Below are positions 53,501 through 56,866 of a DNA stretch of 64,000 nt, piece by piece; positions within the stretch are counted from its first letter, which is position 1, and each line of letters opens with the position of its first letter. Origin of the DNA: Pyrrhosoma nymphula (lineage: Eukaryota > Arthropoda > Insecta > Odonata > Coenagrionidae); contig OY754331.1 of assembly GCA_963573305.1 (NCBI GenBank), positions 152,267,728-152,331,727 on the forward strand. The letters run 5' to 3'. The position numbers and the translations under genes are program-made. The notes beneath the pieces were generated by a model. It saw nothing but the letters and a program-made list of their open reading frames with translations. It was not told the origin of the DNA and made no database searches.

Positions 53501-55804
53501 TGCCGGCATATTGAAATCATCCATAAAGGTTATAAGTTTATTTCCTGATGGAAGGAAAAATAGTTAATATATCATGAAATATCAGAGCAAATGCAAAATT
53601 TTTTTCAGCCCTTTACCACAACTCATACATTGATATGCTGATTGGAGACCAAATATTGCAATAGCTGCCATTGGTTCCTCAACCAACCTATATAAATCAA
53701 CTAAAATTATCAGCTTAGTTGTAATTCATTATTGGACGTGGAACTTAAAGAGCTGGGAAATAACCATTTTGGACAAATTCCACGGGAAATATTTCCCATT
53801 TACTCTCCAGATGTGCCGCAATAAAGGAAACAAACAAAATATAGCATGCCAAAAGTTTTTTAAAAAATGCGTATTCCACTCACCAAAAACTTTGTTCCCT
53901 AGCATTACAGAATCATAAATATTTAAAAGAGAAAATATACAGTAAACTCTCTTTATAGTGAAACATGATGCAATGAAATGTTGGATATAGTGAAATGAGC
54001 AAGAAGGTCCCTTTTGTCAATATTGGCCTTGATGTGTAAAAAAAATCGAAATACTGAAATAGCGAAATATTCGATACACTGAAATAACTTTTCAGTCCCT
54101 AACTTCAGATTGTATTCGATATAGTGAAATATGAGCTTTGAATTTTTCTCAATTTTCCAAACTGGTTTGCTAATCACTTGTTCAAACTATACATGTTCGA
54201 AGATGAGCCCCTCATTTCTAGAAAAATATCGATTGTCAAAAGTGTGAGGGTCTTGATATTTTCGAGCATGAAGAGGGAAAATCAGTTCAAAATTACATGG
54301 CTTATGGAGTAAAATAGCAGAGAAAAATATACACTATTGCGTTAATATTATCATATCAGTAAATTAAGTCTCAATATTAATAATTTATGTAATTTTTTTA
54401 TTAATAGTAGGTAGGTACTTAATGGGTTGAATCCAAAATTTATTGAATCCGAAACTCTCTTTTTTATTGAATCTGAAATACCTACTTAATATGGAATCTG
54501 AAACCTGCTTGCACCAAATTATGAATCCTAGTTCCTTTTCATTACCAATGCCAATGCATACCAATGCATATACTATGCATAAATCAAATCCAAATGCATT
54601 TTTAATTTTCTTGTAAATTTTTGAACCCACAAGTAGATCAAAGTTTTCCCTCAACACAAAAATATAGTAATTCAGCTTTCAAGGAGAAATACAAGTGAGC
54701 AGCAATTTGTTTCACAATGGCATTTCCTAATAATTTCTAAAAACATAACACTAGTGGTCACCCTAAGCCCTTCAAGAATACACAAACACAAGTCATATTA
54801 GCATCAGAGAGTTGATGATGGATATTTCATTGTTTCACAGAATATGCTGAGCACATTGAAATGGATGTGGTAGTAAAATACTTGTGACACGGAGAATAAA
54901 ACTTTGAATGTACCAATGTGTTTGTAAGAGCTTACAATCCTAATGCCCTAACGCAGTTTAAAATTTAAGGTGGCAGCAGTCAAGGGGCAATTATCTTGAT
55001 GCAGACATAAAATATCCATTTCTTGAGAGGAATTCCAACAGTCATGAAGGGAACCCATCCTCAAATGTGCACCTTAAGTTAGCCAAGAAAGCATGTGGGA
55101 ATCCATCACTTGCTTTAAAGGCATCCACCTCGCTGAGAAGTGAGCCATTCATTGAAACCCAAGACATCTACATTGAGTGTTTAAATTTAACACTTCAACA
55201 TTAGGCTAACGCTATACATGCATGTCTTTCCCTTTGAGGAAGGATAAAATTAAACTATGCAAACTCCGAACACAAGTCAATAATGGATATGCTAATCAAC
55301 AGAGATCTGTGCTCAGAATATGTACATTATGGTCTAGTTTTAATAATCACTGGTTAACTATATTCTTGGAAGGAATACTGAAGATTGTATGTTTTTCATT
55401 CAATAACAATCGTATCAATTGATTGGCAGACTGGTGTAATATAGAAAACCTAAACTTTCAGATAACATCTAATTAACAAAAAGGCTATGTCATCTATCAG
55501 CTAACTTTAACATTACATTATAAAACCTGCCCTAAATGTCTGTCTAAACCTGTCATAAAATCAATTCCAGAGGAACAGACATGAATCTCATGAATGCATT
55601 ACTTCACTTATTACATATTATACTCAAGCTATATTAAACAGAGGACAGAATATCCAAATGCGTACATTTATGTACAGCACCCATCCATAACAAAAATCTC
55701 TACCTACTTCGTTCAATATTCCTACCTGATGCAGGCAGATAGACTCCCTTACTTCTTTTCTCCATTTTACTGATGATGATATCTTGAACATTATTTGAAG
55801 TTGT
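5336..55804 (-). CDS. Axonemal dynein heavy chain, DNAH2-like, partial (15 exons)
   Basis: Motor ATPase subunit of ciliary/flagellar inner dynein arms; in an arthropod the likely site of action is the sperm axoneme. Exons (minus strand, transcript order): 55804-55726, 53544-53399, 46379-46196, 43270-43161, 37039-36924, 36826-36726, 31344-31135, 31050-30872, 30586-30497, 30420-30281, 27359-27206, 22174-22029, 19116-18986, 11063-10867, 5500-5336. They sum to 2148 bp (716 codons) with every phase matching and GT/AG at each internal junction. Domain order: rest of AAA3 from just before Walker B, AAA4 with Walker A and Walker B-like segments, then stalk coiled coil CC1. Motifs such as NLRDISKVFQG, RLWIHECYRVF, LVLFRDAIEHITRI and KSYGRPPVKVE fit the DNAH2 class from memory of the family; the subtype is an inference. 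The tail, AAA1-2, AAA3 Walker A, most of the MTBD, AAA5 and AAA6 were not found. Introns reach about 8.1 kb and carry most of the transposons in this window. Confidence 0.93.
5501..5929. other. Dynein intron, nothing recognised
   Basis: AT-rich intron sequence immediately upstream of dynein exon 15. I see no coding segment or repeat structure here. Confidence 0.5.
5930..6786 (+). mobile_element. LINE 3' fragment (jockey/CR1-like RT C-terminus)
   Basis: Reading frame to 6481 encodes KFLGLYLTTNMTWE, FRQLRHTTSIDVLLKLYYVE and MFWGSSHFLDEIFIVQKRIV, the region downstream of the RT palm in jockey/CR1-type non-LTR elements. It continues past a stop as KLKEFLLKKQYYS. It is 5'-truncated and ends in a TAA-rich tail that expands into the minisatellite at 6787. 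Related tails lie at 27395-28314 (minus), 56400-56866 and 56867-57125. Confidence 0.8.
6787..7012. repeat. AT-rich minisatellite on the LINE tail
   Basis: About nine imperfect copies of a roughly 24-bp unit, ATAAATAAATTATAAATAAT plus several T, beginning where the LINE 3' tail (AATAAATAATTG) ends. Confidence 0.85.
7219..8480 (+). pseudogene. Tigger/pogo transposase pseudogene
   Basis: Starts with a Tigger-like terminus (CAGCGGACTCTCGTTAGG). The DDE domain is readable in one frame with stops: NADETGLFF (first catalytic Asp, about 7715), KCHGGKMSKERLTVLG, RKILLLINNCRAHP (second catalytic position is Asn instead of Asp) and DLQPLDQGIIQ (about 8112). Stops, a frameshift and the Asn substitution show it is dead. 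The 3' terminus was not located. Confidence 0.85.
8779..10298 (+). pseudogene. piggyBac-type transposase pseudogene (PGBD4-like)
   Basis: Fragments run DVFGPEAQFVHVFKEF, then LPLDEGVIPWRGRLRFRTYN (catalytic Asp as DEG, about 9138), VCGTIRANRGLP (9410), MEYNKYMGGVDRADMY (GGVDxxD, third catalytic Asp, about 9663) and a C-terminal cysteine cluster CQVCSANKLRKKTWYICGFC. Frame changes near 8990, 9360, 9590 and 9955 inactivate it, and the middle catalytic Asp segment is not found. The 3' terminus is the TTAA at 10299. Confidence 0.88.
10270..10302. repeat. piggyBac 3' terminus with TTAA
   Basis: The right end reads inward TTAACACGTTGCGGATCGGC, a typical piggyBac terminus next to its TTAA target. 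The left partner was not found near 8600. Confidence 0.6.
10303..10866. other. Dynein intron sequence, nothing recognised
   Basis: Noncoding AT-rich sequence between the piggyBac terminus and exon 14. It includes a short triplicated ATAGATGCTAATTT-type motif at 10344-10420. Confidence 0.5.
10867..11063 (-). CDS. Dynein exon 14: stalk CC1, middle
   Basis: Encodes CDDYLVVIAQQKREADEQQK and later LDEAMPALEEAIR, the typical CC1 sequence (YLVxIxQQKREADEQQK; LxEAxPALEEA). Acceptor ATGTTAG, donor GTAATG. The upstream intron (11064-18985) contains the intact piggyBac element. Confidence 0.97.
11064..12062. other. Dynein intron, nothing recognised
   Basis: Intron upstream of exon 14 with only short chance reading frames. 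No repeat or coding similarity recognised. Confidence 0.5.
12771..14621 (-). CDS. piggyBac transposase, apparently intact
   Basis: About 616 codons from ATG at 14621. An in-frame ATG lies 6 bp upstream, but ATGCAG directly before the chosen ATG looks like a splice acceptor (TTTTATGCAG), so the downstream ATG is preferred. Layout: acidic, Ser/Pro-rich N-terminal quarter (EEEIGDLLEGSEE), then the DDE_Tnp_1_7 core with catalytic Asp in NLCIDESMLLWRGRLRFR, in SLFMDNYYTS and in ELMGGIDHFDQM. The C-terminal zinc-binding cysteine cluster is CKYCYS...YICPDC...LCPECFTNFH. Family role: excision and insertion at TTAA without footprint. All three acidic residues and the Cys ring are present, so activity is plausible but unproven. 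Length is normal for the family. Confidence 0.95.
   Translation of the reverse strand: MIRRRTKRKAEFESLPSSSSLEDPQPSTSRQDPMPLTLPSKISAYSRREYSEEEIGDLLEGSEELESSDFSGDSEYGDSAEDSDEEQRPQSDTSLFSPSTPSFNHPDPDLPPPAPEPIQYSTNPSLPRHTAWSRSSVPPQNFPFIENPGLITPPSSREPIDFFRLLFPDSLVHAIVDQTNEFADHLMQTNVSPKARIGKWKQLTFEEFLTFIGLLFHMGTIPLSRISDYWSTDFLFNLPCFRKCMSRDRFLSILQALHFSPNPNPDDPPPDDTLYKVRPLLNSFHTIMDSLVIPSRNLCIDESMLLWRGRLRFRIYMKSKKHKYGIKLYMLTESSGLVLRFLVYAGAGDSELGGRGHVDHVVHKLMDGRLDKGHSLFMDNYYTSVNLIHTLLERRTHCTGTLRSNRKENPSEVVKAKLRRGEVVDAYTNDGVCVFKWKDKRDVLMISSEFRSCMVDMPSRRGDGVVSKPEAVVKYNELMGGIDHFDQMMAYYPIERKTLKWYKKLGIHIFHLILVNSFFIFQKYSGKTPILDFRLSVIKSLILPSYATDPKPAISSRPSFHFPQIVLLEGGKKSFRRCKYCYSQGRRRETAYICPDCEGSPRLCPECFTNFHKKRN
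14622..17135 (-). other. Probable 5'-UTR intron of the piggyBac transposase gene
   Basis: Minus-strand donor AAG/GTAAGC at 17136/17135 and acceptor TTTTATGCAG ending at 14622, right before the transposase ATG. The intervening 2.5 kb has no transposase coding sequence. It contains a GC-richer block (about 14860-15600) with chance reading frames and an inverted repeat at 15452-15594. That block could itself be a later insertion. Confidence 0.55.
15452..15594. repeat. Inverted repeat (hairpin) inside the piggyBac 5' region
   Basis: Left arm 15452-15496 contains GTTGGAAAAACCCTGT; right arm 15555-15594 contains ACAGGGTTTTTCCAAC. Purine-rich and pyrimidine-rich extensions pair further, around a loop of about 58 bp. 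Confidence 0.7.
17380..18040. other. Intron sequence with a possible coding-like relic
   Basis: Short GGTCTCAGGA repeats at 17384-17425. On the minus strand about 17770-17925 there is an open stretch (HTRYFWKLRIESTLKAESVA) that looks coding-like but that I cannot assign. Confidence 0.35.
18050..18500. repeat. Tandem duplication, about 291-bp unit
   Basis: The segment around CTGGRCCCTGGAYGACC at 18055 recurs at 18346 with the same following sequence (CGACTGTTG, TTTCCT, CATAGGAT, CAACA, then TTTATG-CTTTGGGGT). The units have diverged by substitutions, so the duplication is old. Confidence 0.75.
18986..19116 (-). CDS. Dynein exon 13: stalk CC1, first part
   Basis: Encodes KRKELNAAANKLRNGLLKID, then ETREKIEVMAVELEEAQKK, a heptad-rich coiled coil with the GLxKIDETxxxV signature of stalk CC1. 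Acceptor TTTACTCAG, donor GTTAGTA. The first base completes the Ile codon begun in exon 12. Confidence 0.95.
19117..20159. other. Dynein intron, nothing recognised
   Basis: AT-rich with TTTATTTATTTATTT at 19862, possibly a LINE tail. No supported gene. Confidence 0.45.
20160..21245 (+). pseudogene. Jockey-like LINE reverse transcriptase pseudogene
   Basis: RT signatures appear in order despite frameshifts and stops: YVTVDFIDYKKAFDMVNHEI (motif A, about 20370-20420), YGVPQGSILGPILF (motif B, about 20550), LLYADDVVSIA (motif C with catalytic YADD, about 20640) and YLGITIDQYFKFDKHKVKV (thumb, about 20930), then LIYYALVESVLRYGITIWGN. The 5' and 3' ends are missing. The 61650-62060 fragment may be the 3' tail of a related family. 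Confidence 0.88.
21420..21870. other. GC-richer block with recurring GAGTG-AACTC words, unassigned
   Basis: A 182-codon open frame on the minus strand crosses this block but has no recognisable domain. Short motifs like GAGTGAAAAACTCTACCCC recur, for example at 21621, 21671, 21776 and 21806. It looks like repeat-derived sequence rather than a gene. Confidence 0.35.
22029..22174 (-). CDS. Dynein exon 12: AAA4 to stalk junction
   Basis: Encodes MYMEMKRHNYVTATNYLELV. RHNYVTxTxYLEL marks the entry into the stalk in every axonemal dynein. Upstream residues IFASIHYSVYQ match the helix before it. Acceptor TTTAACAG, donor GTAAGG. Phase 0 start, two leftover bases. Confidence 0.95.
22175..24706. other. 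Dynein intron, mostly unassigned
   Basis: Intron upstream of exon 12. One coding-like minus-strand stretch near 22490-22640 (LYLVSVERKNHEEIP) is unassigned. The rest shows only AT-rich sequence and no termini that I trust. Confidence 0.4.
25312..25741. repeat. Two-copy 215-bp tandem duplication
   Basis: Units 25312-25526 and 25527-25741 share ACTCAGTGA-GTG-CATA, ATATCGCAGAGCAAATG and GCTATTGCTAACAGCTGTTT, with scattered substitutions. Confidence 0.85.
25529..25912 (-). CDS. Small ORF in the Harbinger-like element (accessory-protein-like)
   Basis: 127 codons with a basic N-terminal part (FRRSQRKQTSTQQRSRKSC) and a helical C-terminal part (QLLAIATQVHSEMVKILKQE). I do not recognise a defined domain. 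Position inside a Harbinger-type element suggests the Myb/MADF-like accessory gene, but that is inference. The ORF sits across one unit of a 215-bp tandem duplication, which may have altered it. Confidence 0.4.
   Translation of the reverse strand: MHCPPKPFRRSQRKQTSTQQRSRKSCVAHLTAIAYPRILSNTGKLTKCQLNRRFRPTQITNKMSYNIKYLGECKAKQLLAIATQVHSEMVKILKQEIRKTNEHYTALRKRPDSPFALRYMHRNMTLH
27206..27359 (-). CDS. Dynein exon 11: end of AAA4
   Basis: Encodes NRIRQYPAIVNCTTLDWYSG and WPEEALLEVANRSL. RxxPxxVNCxTxDWxxxWPxxAL is conserved just before the stalk. The acceptor TTTCAG is clear. The 3' end is less certain: GTAGTT after 27206 keeps phase with exon 12, while GTGAAT after 27214 looks stronger but would shift the frame. 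Confidence 0.9.
27395..28314 (-). mobile_element. LINE 3' fragment, minus strand
   Basis: An uninterrupted 246-codon frame (28314-27574) encodes TKFLGLFLNSHLYWDSHIDM, FLIRNIRHTVSINVLISLYY, TILFWGSSPQAISIFKLQKK and YNKLPVYFKNIT, ending FFSINDYLSF. This is the C-terminal part of jockey/CR1-like ORF2. It is 5'-truncated. The 3' tail toward 27395 ends with ATAAATAAA-type sequence after GGTCCTTGGACAAAT on the minus strand. Confidence 0.85.
28402..30242 (+). mobile_element. pogo/Tigger-like nonautonomous element
   Basis: Left end CAGTAAAGTCTCTTTATAGTG after TA. The right end carries the inverted copy CACTATAAAGAGACTTT (30225-30241), without the final bases. No transposase recognised. The interior contains a diverged duplication of about 0.35-0.39 kb (from about 29240 and about 29620) and a nested hAT MITE at 29685. 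The first 600 bp match 53942-54410. Confidence 0.7.
29685..29825. mobile_element. hAT-type MITE, 141 bp, 8-bp TSD
   Basis: Ends CAGTGGC and GCCACTG, flanked on both sides by ATATGTTG (29677-29684 and 29826-29833). An 8-bp target duplication plus CAGTG ends fits hAT. Confidence 0.8.
30281..30420 (-). CDS. Dynein exon 10: AAA4
   Basis: Encodes FIERVRANLHIILCMSPIGN followed by AFR. RVRxNLHxxLCMSPIG is a dynein AAA4 hallmark. Acceptor TTTCAG, donor GTATGTG. A pogo-like transposon end lies about 40 bp downstream of the donor. Confidence 0.97.
30497..30586 (-). CDS. Dynein exon 9: AAA4
   Basis: A 30-codon exon encoding VVDENFLEIINNILSSGEVP and NLFRPEEFEE. SGEVPNLF is a signature of dynein AAA4. 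Acceptor TACCAG, donor GTTTGTG, phase 0 on both sides. Confidence 0.96.
30872..31050 (-). CDS. Dynein exon 8: AAA4 Walker A completion to Walker B-like
   Basis: Starts by completing Gly and continues GSGRQSLARFASFLCDYNCF, completing the AAA4 P-loop GxGGSGRQS. It ends TTFLFSDSQ, the Walker B-like strand of AAA4. Acceptor TTATTAG, donor GTAATTT. Phase 2 start, phase 0 end. Confidence 0.97.
31135..31344 (-). CDS. Dynein exon 7: AAA4 N-terminal part and first half of Walker A
   Basis: Encodes DFANEDHIYEDF, then VPMDLVLFRDAIEHITRITR and NMLLIGIG. The conserved LVLFxxAIEHI-RI stretch leads into the AAA4 P-loop, whose second half (GSGRQS) is in the next exon. Acceptor TTCAG, donor GTACTTTG. Ends on the first base of a Gly codon. 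Confidence 0.97.
31345..32583. other. Dynein intron, nothing recognised
   Basis: AT-rich intron between exons 6 and 7. It has short homopolymer tracts and imperfect repeats such as TTTTCAGCAGTGACC at 31837 and 31867. No gene seen. Confidence 0.45.
32584..32780. repeat. Palindromic MITE (long inverted repeat), family P1
   Basis: Arms of about 95 bp: CATGACGAAAAAATAACTTA at the left and its near-perfect inverse at the right (TAAGTTATTTTTTCATCATG). The centre has TGACTGCTGAGTAGTC and CAGTCATTATC. No coding capacity. Confidence 0.85.
33208..34990 (-). pseudogene. Remnant of an unplaced arthropod transposase family, copy B
   Basis: Best-preserved part is minus 33640-33330: INRLKAIGCDGTAVNT, GVIRCIEMALGWPL and ICLLHYNELPLGHLL. 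Upstream, in broken frames, are HMTLVEEPLVLIA (about 33700), a Cys-rich stretch (about 34260-34320) and basic residues. IGCDGTxVNT and LLHxNELPLRHL recur in uncharacterised repetitive arthropod proteins. The 3' end 33208-33290 repeats the end of copy A (GTCCGAAATAAGA, then GCCCTATGCAGGAAAGTTG). Confidence 0.55.
34991..35480. other. Intron with an acidic ORF relic
   Basis: Plus-strand 35215-35357 can be read as EEEEEDASRAQSAKPSTSG followed by LNYLLDADRW, an acidic/Ser-rich stretch like a transposase N terminus. It is not assigned. Confidence 0.3.
35481..36170. repeat. Two related TACAGGGTG-type repeat termini
   Basis: Minus strand ACAGGGTGTCTATCAGTCGG begins at 35500 and ATACAGGGTGGCCACATGTC at 36162. 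Both are followed by repeated (T)CxGGGAAxxGTC words. Dispersed arthropod repeats often begin this way. They share orientation, so they are probably two insertions rather than two ends of one element. Confidence 0.45.
36171..36725. other. Dynein intron, nothing assigned
   Basis: Contains TATATATAATGG at 36303 followed about 30 bp later by TCATTCAGG. This promoter-like pair may belong to an LTR, but LTR boundaries could not be fixed. Confidence 0.3.
36726..36826 (-). CDS. Dynein exon 6: before AAA4
   Basis: Encodes DKEWFENQIIIQLAEYFDVT and then LHSLCPGRVVPIFG. Acceptor GTACAG, donor GTGAG. It links exon 5 to the GDF start of AAA4. The residues between DKEWF and IFG are less conserved in the family, so identity rests mainly on phase and context. 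Confidence 0.88.
36924..37039 (-). CDS. Dynein exon 5: AAA3-AAA4 linker
   Basis: Begins VFQGLLRS directly after NLRDISK of the previous exon and continues LRLWIHECYRVFCDRLVDQ. The RLWxHE-RVFxDRL motif is conserved in all dynein heavy chains. Donor GTGAGT; two leftover bases completed by the next exon. Only about 97 bp of intron separate it from exon 6. Confidence 0.93.
37187..37383. repeat. Palindromic MITE, family P2
   Basis: Arms of about 90 bp: AATTTGGAAATAATTTCACT at the left and AGTGAAATTATTTCCAAATT at the right. The inner parts (AATATTCCAC, TTTTATTTCTTC, ACACAGTCATTATC) also pair. The centre TGACTGTGTAATAGTCAAAA resembles that of the repeat at 32584. Confidence 0.85.
37892..40674 (-). 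mobile_element. Tigger-like remnant carrying a C-terminal transposase fragment
   Basis: Left terminus CAGGCAGTCCCCAAGTTACG after TA. The right terminus in inverse is CAGTCCCCAAATAGCACTG. Between them, minus-strand 39720-39160 encodes EAEDGEELLNLHGELT, SPRKDIPAQHKSFTTKGLSE and, after a frame change, KVSRVLKDAMSCYLEIW. This has the look of the acidic C-terminal tail of arthropod Tigger transposases. No DDE core remains. A 593-bp foldback element is inserted at 38235. Confidence 0.5.
38235..38827. mobile_element. Foldback element, 593 bp, 9-bp TSD
   Basis: Flanked by exact CAGTTTATA (38226-38234 and 38828-38836). Terminal inverted repeats AGCTCCGCCAAGTTAGCACC and its inverse continue into the body. 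Three direct units (starting about 38247, 38399 and 38541), each with GAATTCTGGGA...TTTAGTGCTCAATTCG, are followed by one inverted unit (38640-38820). No ORF. A 9-bp TSD and internally repetitive arms fit the Foldback/Mutator-like class. Confidence 0.85.
40675..42055. other. Dynein intron, nothing recognised
   Basis: AT-rich intron between exons 4 and 5. No motif or repeat that I can support. Confidence 0.45.
42056..42517 (+). mobile_element. Nonautonomous Harbinger-type MITE with a coding exon
   Basis: Terminal inverted repeats GCCTGTTGCTCACGGTAAAA (left) and the same inverted at 42490-42517. The interior is rich in TTTTATAAAA palindromes. It holds an ATG-initiated exon, 42298-42386 (MAASSWNAEAVSFLLEECVR, then ALTPLSVIRK), ending at GTAAGT. 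This resembles the first exon of an accessory gene of a larger relative. The superfamily call is inferred. Confidence 0.6.
42700..42897 (-). mobile_element. tRNA-derived SINE
   Basis: Minus-strand head has an A-box-like TGGTGGCTAGAG (42886-42875) and B box GGGTTCAAATCC (42850-42839), spaced about as in a tRNA. The body extends to about 42700. Confidence 0.6.
43161..43270 (-). CDS. Dynein exon 4: AAA3 C-terminal part
   Basis: Encodes LYNAVVSKMLPTPTKIHYLF and NLRDISK. LPTPTKxHYLFNLRD is a hallmark at the end of AAA3. Acceptor TTTATCCAG with a T-rich tract, donor GTAACC. Phase 2 start, phase 0 end. Confidence 0.95.
44131..44776 (+). mobile_element. Solo LTR, 646 bp, 4-bp TSD
   Basis: Starts TGTAATGATCC and ends GGGTCATAACA, flanked by AGTG on both sides (44127-44130, 44777-44780). 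Contains TATATAATGG at 44331, a GC-rich leader and AATAAA at 44649. The 4-bp TSD suits a Gypsy-type (or Pao) element. Strand is taken from the TATA/AATAAA order. Confidence 0.85.
44331..44340 (+). promoter_or_regulatory. TATA box of the solo LTR
   Basis: TATATAATGG roughly 200 bp into the LTR and about 310 bp before AATAAA, the usual U3-R spacing. Confidence 0.5.
45904..46195. other. Dynein intron, nothing recognised
   Basis: Short AT-rich interval between the Tigger element and exon 3. Confidence 0.5.
46196..46379 (-). CDS. Dynein exon 3: AAA3 core
   Basis: Encodes AAMGPPGGGRNAITNRLLS, the invariant GPPGGGRN segment of dynein AAA3, then FNVINMTFPSSSQIERIYGT, close to the DNAH2-type wording. 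Donor GTAAGTG follows KPVG. Phase 0 start; one leftover base. Confidence 0.95.
46571..47621 (+). mobile_element. mariner-family element, 1051 bp, internally deleted
   Basis: TIRs of about 28 bp: GAGGGCAGATCGGAAAGTAA at 46572 and its inverse ending about 47620, next to TA dinucleotides. The interior encodes parts of a mariner (SETMAR-type HTH_48) transposase but lacks most of the catalytic domain and has a tandem duplication of about 86 bp at the 3' coding end. Confidence 0.9.
46727..47511 (+). pseudogene. mariner transposase pseudogene
   Basis: N-terminal HTH: EEQRSVVRYLWAKGHSPSEI, WCAFFQEGRMNLSDSPRSGR (GRP linker), then RTLSQMFNISYGAVYDIVKD. After a frame change: LTDNHKG, LDHLTRYVAEG and VTGDESWAYHY (first catalytic Asp retained). 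It then jumps to TPSDFHLFGPMKKFLAGQHF (third Asp region), so the second catalytic Asp (HDNARPH) is deleted. The 3' coding part is duplicated (47232-47317 and 47318-47405), ending VPRWEKCVEKIGDYVEK. Confidence 0.88.
47624..48470. other. Dynein intron with a hairpin
   Basis: Unassigned sequence between the mariner and the Tigger-like 3' end, containing the hairpin at 48388-48467. Confidence 0.4.
48388..48467. repeat. 26-bp-arm hairpin
   Basis: Arm TTGATTCTTCCGATTTTTGG... pairs with ...GAAAATCGGAAGAATCAA at 25 of 26 positions, across a loop of about 28 bp. Confidence 0.85.
48460..48722 (+). mobile_element. 3' end fragment of a Tigger-like element
   Basis: Closely matches 52944-53206 (CATGAATTATAACTTCGTAA, CGCGAGAGTACATCTTAATY, TTCATACGAAATTTGATATT) and ends TTTCTACTGTA like that element's terminus. 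Confidence 0.8.
48723..48838 (+). mobile_element. LINE 3' tail
   Basis: CATGATCTTTGGATAATAAA followed by GGTATTATTATTAAG is similar to the LINE 3' end at 56826-56866 (ATGATCTTTGGACAAATAAA). Only the 3' UTR remains. Confidence 0.55.
48839..49814. other. Dynein intron, nothing recognised
   Basis: AT-rich, no supported coding or repeat signal. Confidence 0.45.
49826..50063 (-). mobile_element. tRNA-derived SINE with 11-bp TSD
   Basis: Flanked by exact CCCTTTTATAT (49815-49825 and 50064-50074). The minus-strand head carries A box TGGCCTAGTGGG (50056-50045) and B box GGGTTCAAAC (about 50012-50003), the RNA polymerase III promoter of a tRNA-like gene. The 238-bp body ends without poly-A, in GAGTGACTG. 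Confidence 0.8.
50327..53206 (+). mobile_element. Tigger-like element, about 2.9 kb
   Basis: TA-flanked ends CAGTAGAAACTCGAAAATAC and, inverted at the right, CAGTAGAAACTCGAAATTAC. Both ends are rich in TTACGAA words. Nested sequences inside begin with another such terminus at 50720 (CAGTAAGTTCTCGACATACG). A possible C-terminal transposase relic (VLDIFALHDYSNCIKLAYQL) lies at 51536-51600. No DDE motif found. Confidence 0.7.
53399..53544 (-). CDS. Dynein exon 2: AAA3 Walker B
   Basis: Encodes LITFMDDFNMPA followed by YGAQPPLELIRQWIDYGF, the AAA3 Walker B (FMDD) and the conserved GAQPP-LELIRQW segment. Acceptor CATCAG, donor GTAAGT. The usual Trp after GF is Cys here (GFCYN). Phase 2 start, phase 0 end. 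Confidence 0.95.
53942..54410 (+). mobile_element. pogo-like element, 5' fragment
   Basis: Starts CAGTAAACTCTCTTTATAGTG after TA and matches the start of the element at 28402, with GATATAGTGAAAT words and a shared AAGTCTCAAT-TTAA segment near the end. Truncated near 54410. Confidence 0.75.
54411..55725. other. Dynein intron, nothing recognised
   Basis: AT-rich; short GAATC-TGAAA repeats at 54430-54500. No gene. Confidence 0.45.
55726..55804 (-). CDS. Dynein exon 1 of 15: AAA3, before Walker B
   Basis: Acceptor TTTCAG at the high-coordinate end and donor GTAGG at the low end. Encodes TTSNNVQDIIISKMEKRSKG, then VYLPASG, the segment preceding the AAA3 Walker B strand in axonemal dyneins. Starts in phase 0 and leaves one base, completed by GA of the next exon to give Gly. 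No upstream exon carrying AAA3 Walker A was found between here and the right edge. Confidence 0.9.
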
Positions 55805-56179
55805 CTGAAATTAAAACAAGCTGAAGATAAATTAAATTTCTATTATTGATACATATACATGTACTCTCAAACAATTACAAAACCAAACACTAATAAAGAG
55901 TAAAACTATAATTCAGTCAAGGCCCTTCATTTGAATGAGTCAGGATCTTAGCTATTCCAATTCATAATTTAAAAGATTGAAATTTTGTGCGTACACAAAA
56001 TATGCATTCCATAAAATTTCCTTGTTAAGCAAACTTAAGTTAAGCGTATGTATTAAAACCACAATAAAATGCATAATTGATAAGTGATATGTACGAGAAA
56101 TAATAGATTTGGATTAAGTCAATCACTACTAAATGGTTTTATAATTTTTGTGCAACATTACAAAATGTGTAAACAATAT
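55805..56179. other. Upstream intron of dynein exon 1, nothing recognised
   Basis: No exon encoding AAA3 Walker A was found here. Confidence 0.45.
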
Positions 56180-56345
56180 GAAATCACGAGATCATTGACT
56201 CTAACGGTTATTTCCTAGAAATTGCCACCAGAAAAATTCTGTCTGGACTGTGAATCGAACCATGGACCTTTGGCTTACCTCACAAGGGGACCTTTGGCTC
56301 AAAAGGGGAAATCAAAAACACAATCCTGTAGACCACTATTGTAGA
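56180..56345 (-). mobile_element. Possible tRNA-derived SINE fragment
   Basis: Minus strand contains B-box-like GGTTCGATTCACAG (56261-56251) preceded by TAGTGGTCTACAGG. The spacing is longer than in a standard tRNA, so this is tentative. Confidence 0.35.
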
Positions 56346-56399
56346 ATTAAAGCTCCTCACAGTGCCATGCCTATATATTTATAAATTATGTGTTTTAAT

Positions 56400-56866
56400 T
56401 AAGGTTGACCGTCACAAATTACAGGTTAATAGTGATATTCATAATCACTTGACAAGATCCCATTCAAGTTTACATGTCACCCTCCATAAACAAAAAAATA
56501 GCCTCTAGGAGCCCCATTGCTCTCGGCACTACAATGTTTAATTTACTCCCCCCATATTTAAGATGTACTACTCCAGAAAATAAGTTCAAGGCTGAACTAA
56601 AAAAAATATCTTGTAAATAAATGTTATTACAGTATACATGAGTTTTATAACAAAGTTTAGTAGTTGTTTTGTATTATCATTGTATTTTGTATTGTTCTAT
56701 CTCAACTGTTAGTTGTTTTTTGTCATCAATTATGAGTGCAGTGTATCTTGTATATTGATGGAAACATGTAATTCTTTGTTCAATAACTTTTGACGTGTCT
56801 TTATTCTATGCATTGATTTCTTTGAAATATGATCTTTGGACAAATAAAATTATTATTATAATTATT
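56400..56866 (+). mobile_element. LINE 3' fragment
   Basis: Broken frames read SLHVTLHKQKNS, MFNLLPPYLRC and FKAELKKILVNKCYYSIHEF, the end of a jockey/CR1-like ORF2. A 3' UTR follows, ending AAATAAAATTATTATTATAA. Confidence 0.7.

Noticed and set aside
53606..53695. Extra dynein exon (minus strand EEPMAAIAIFGLQSAYQ)
   Set aside because: Coding-like and close to exon 2, but it does not match dynein between the conserved segments of exons 1 and 2, whose phases already join perfectly.
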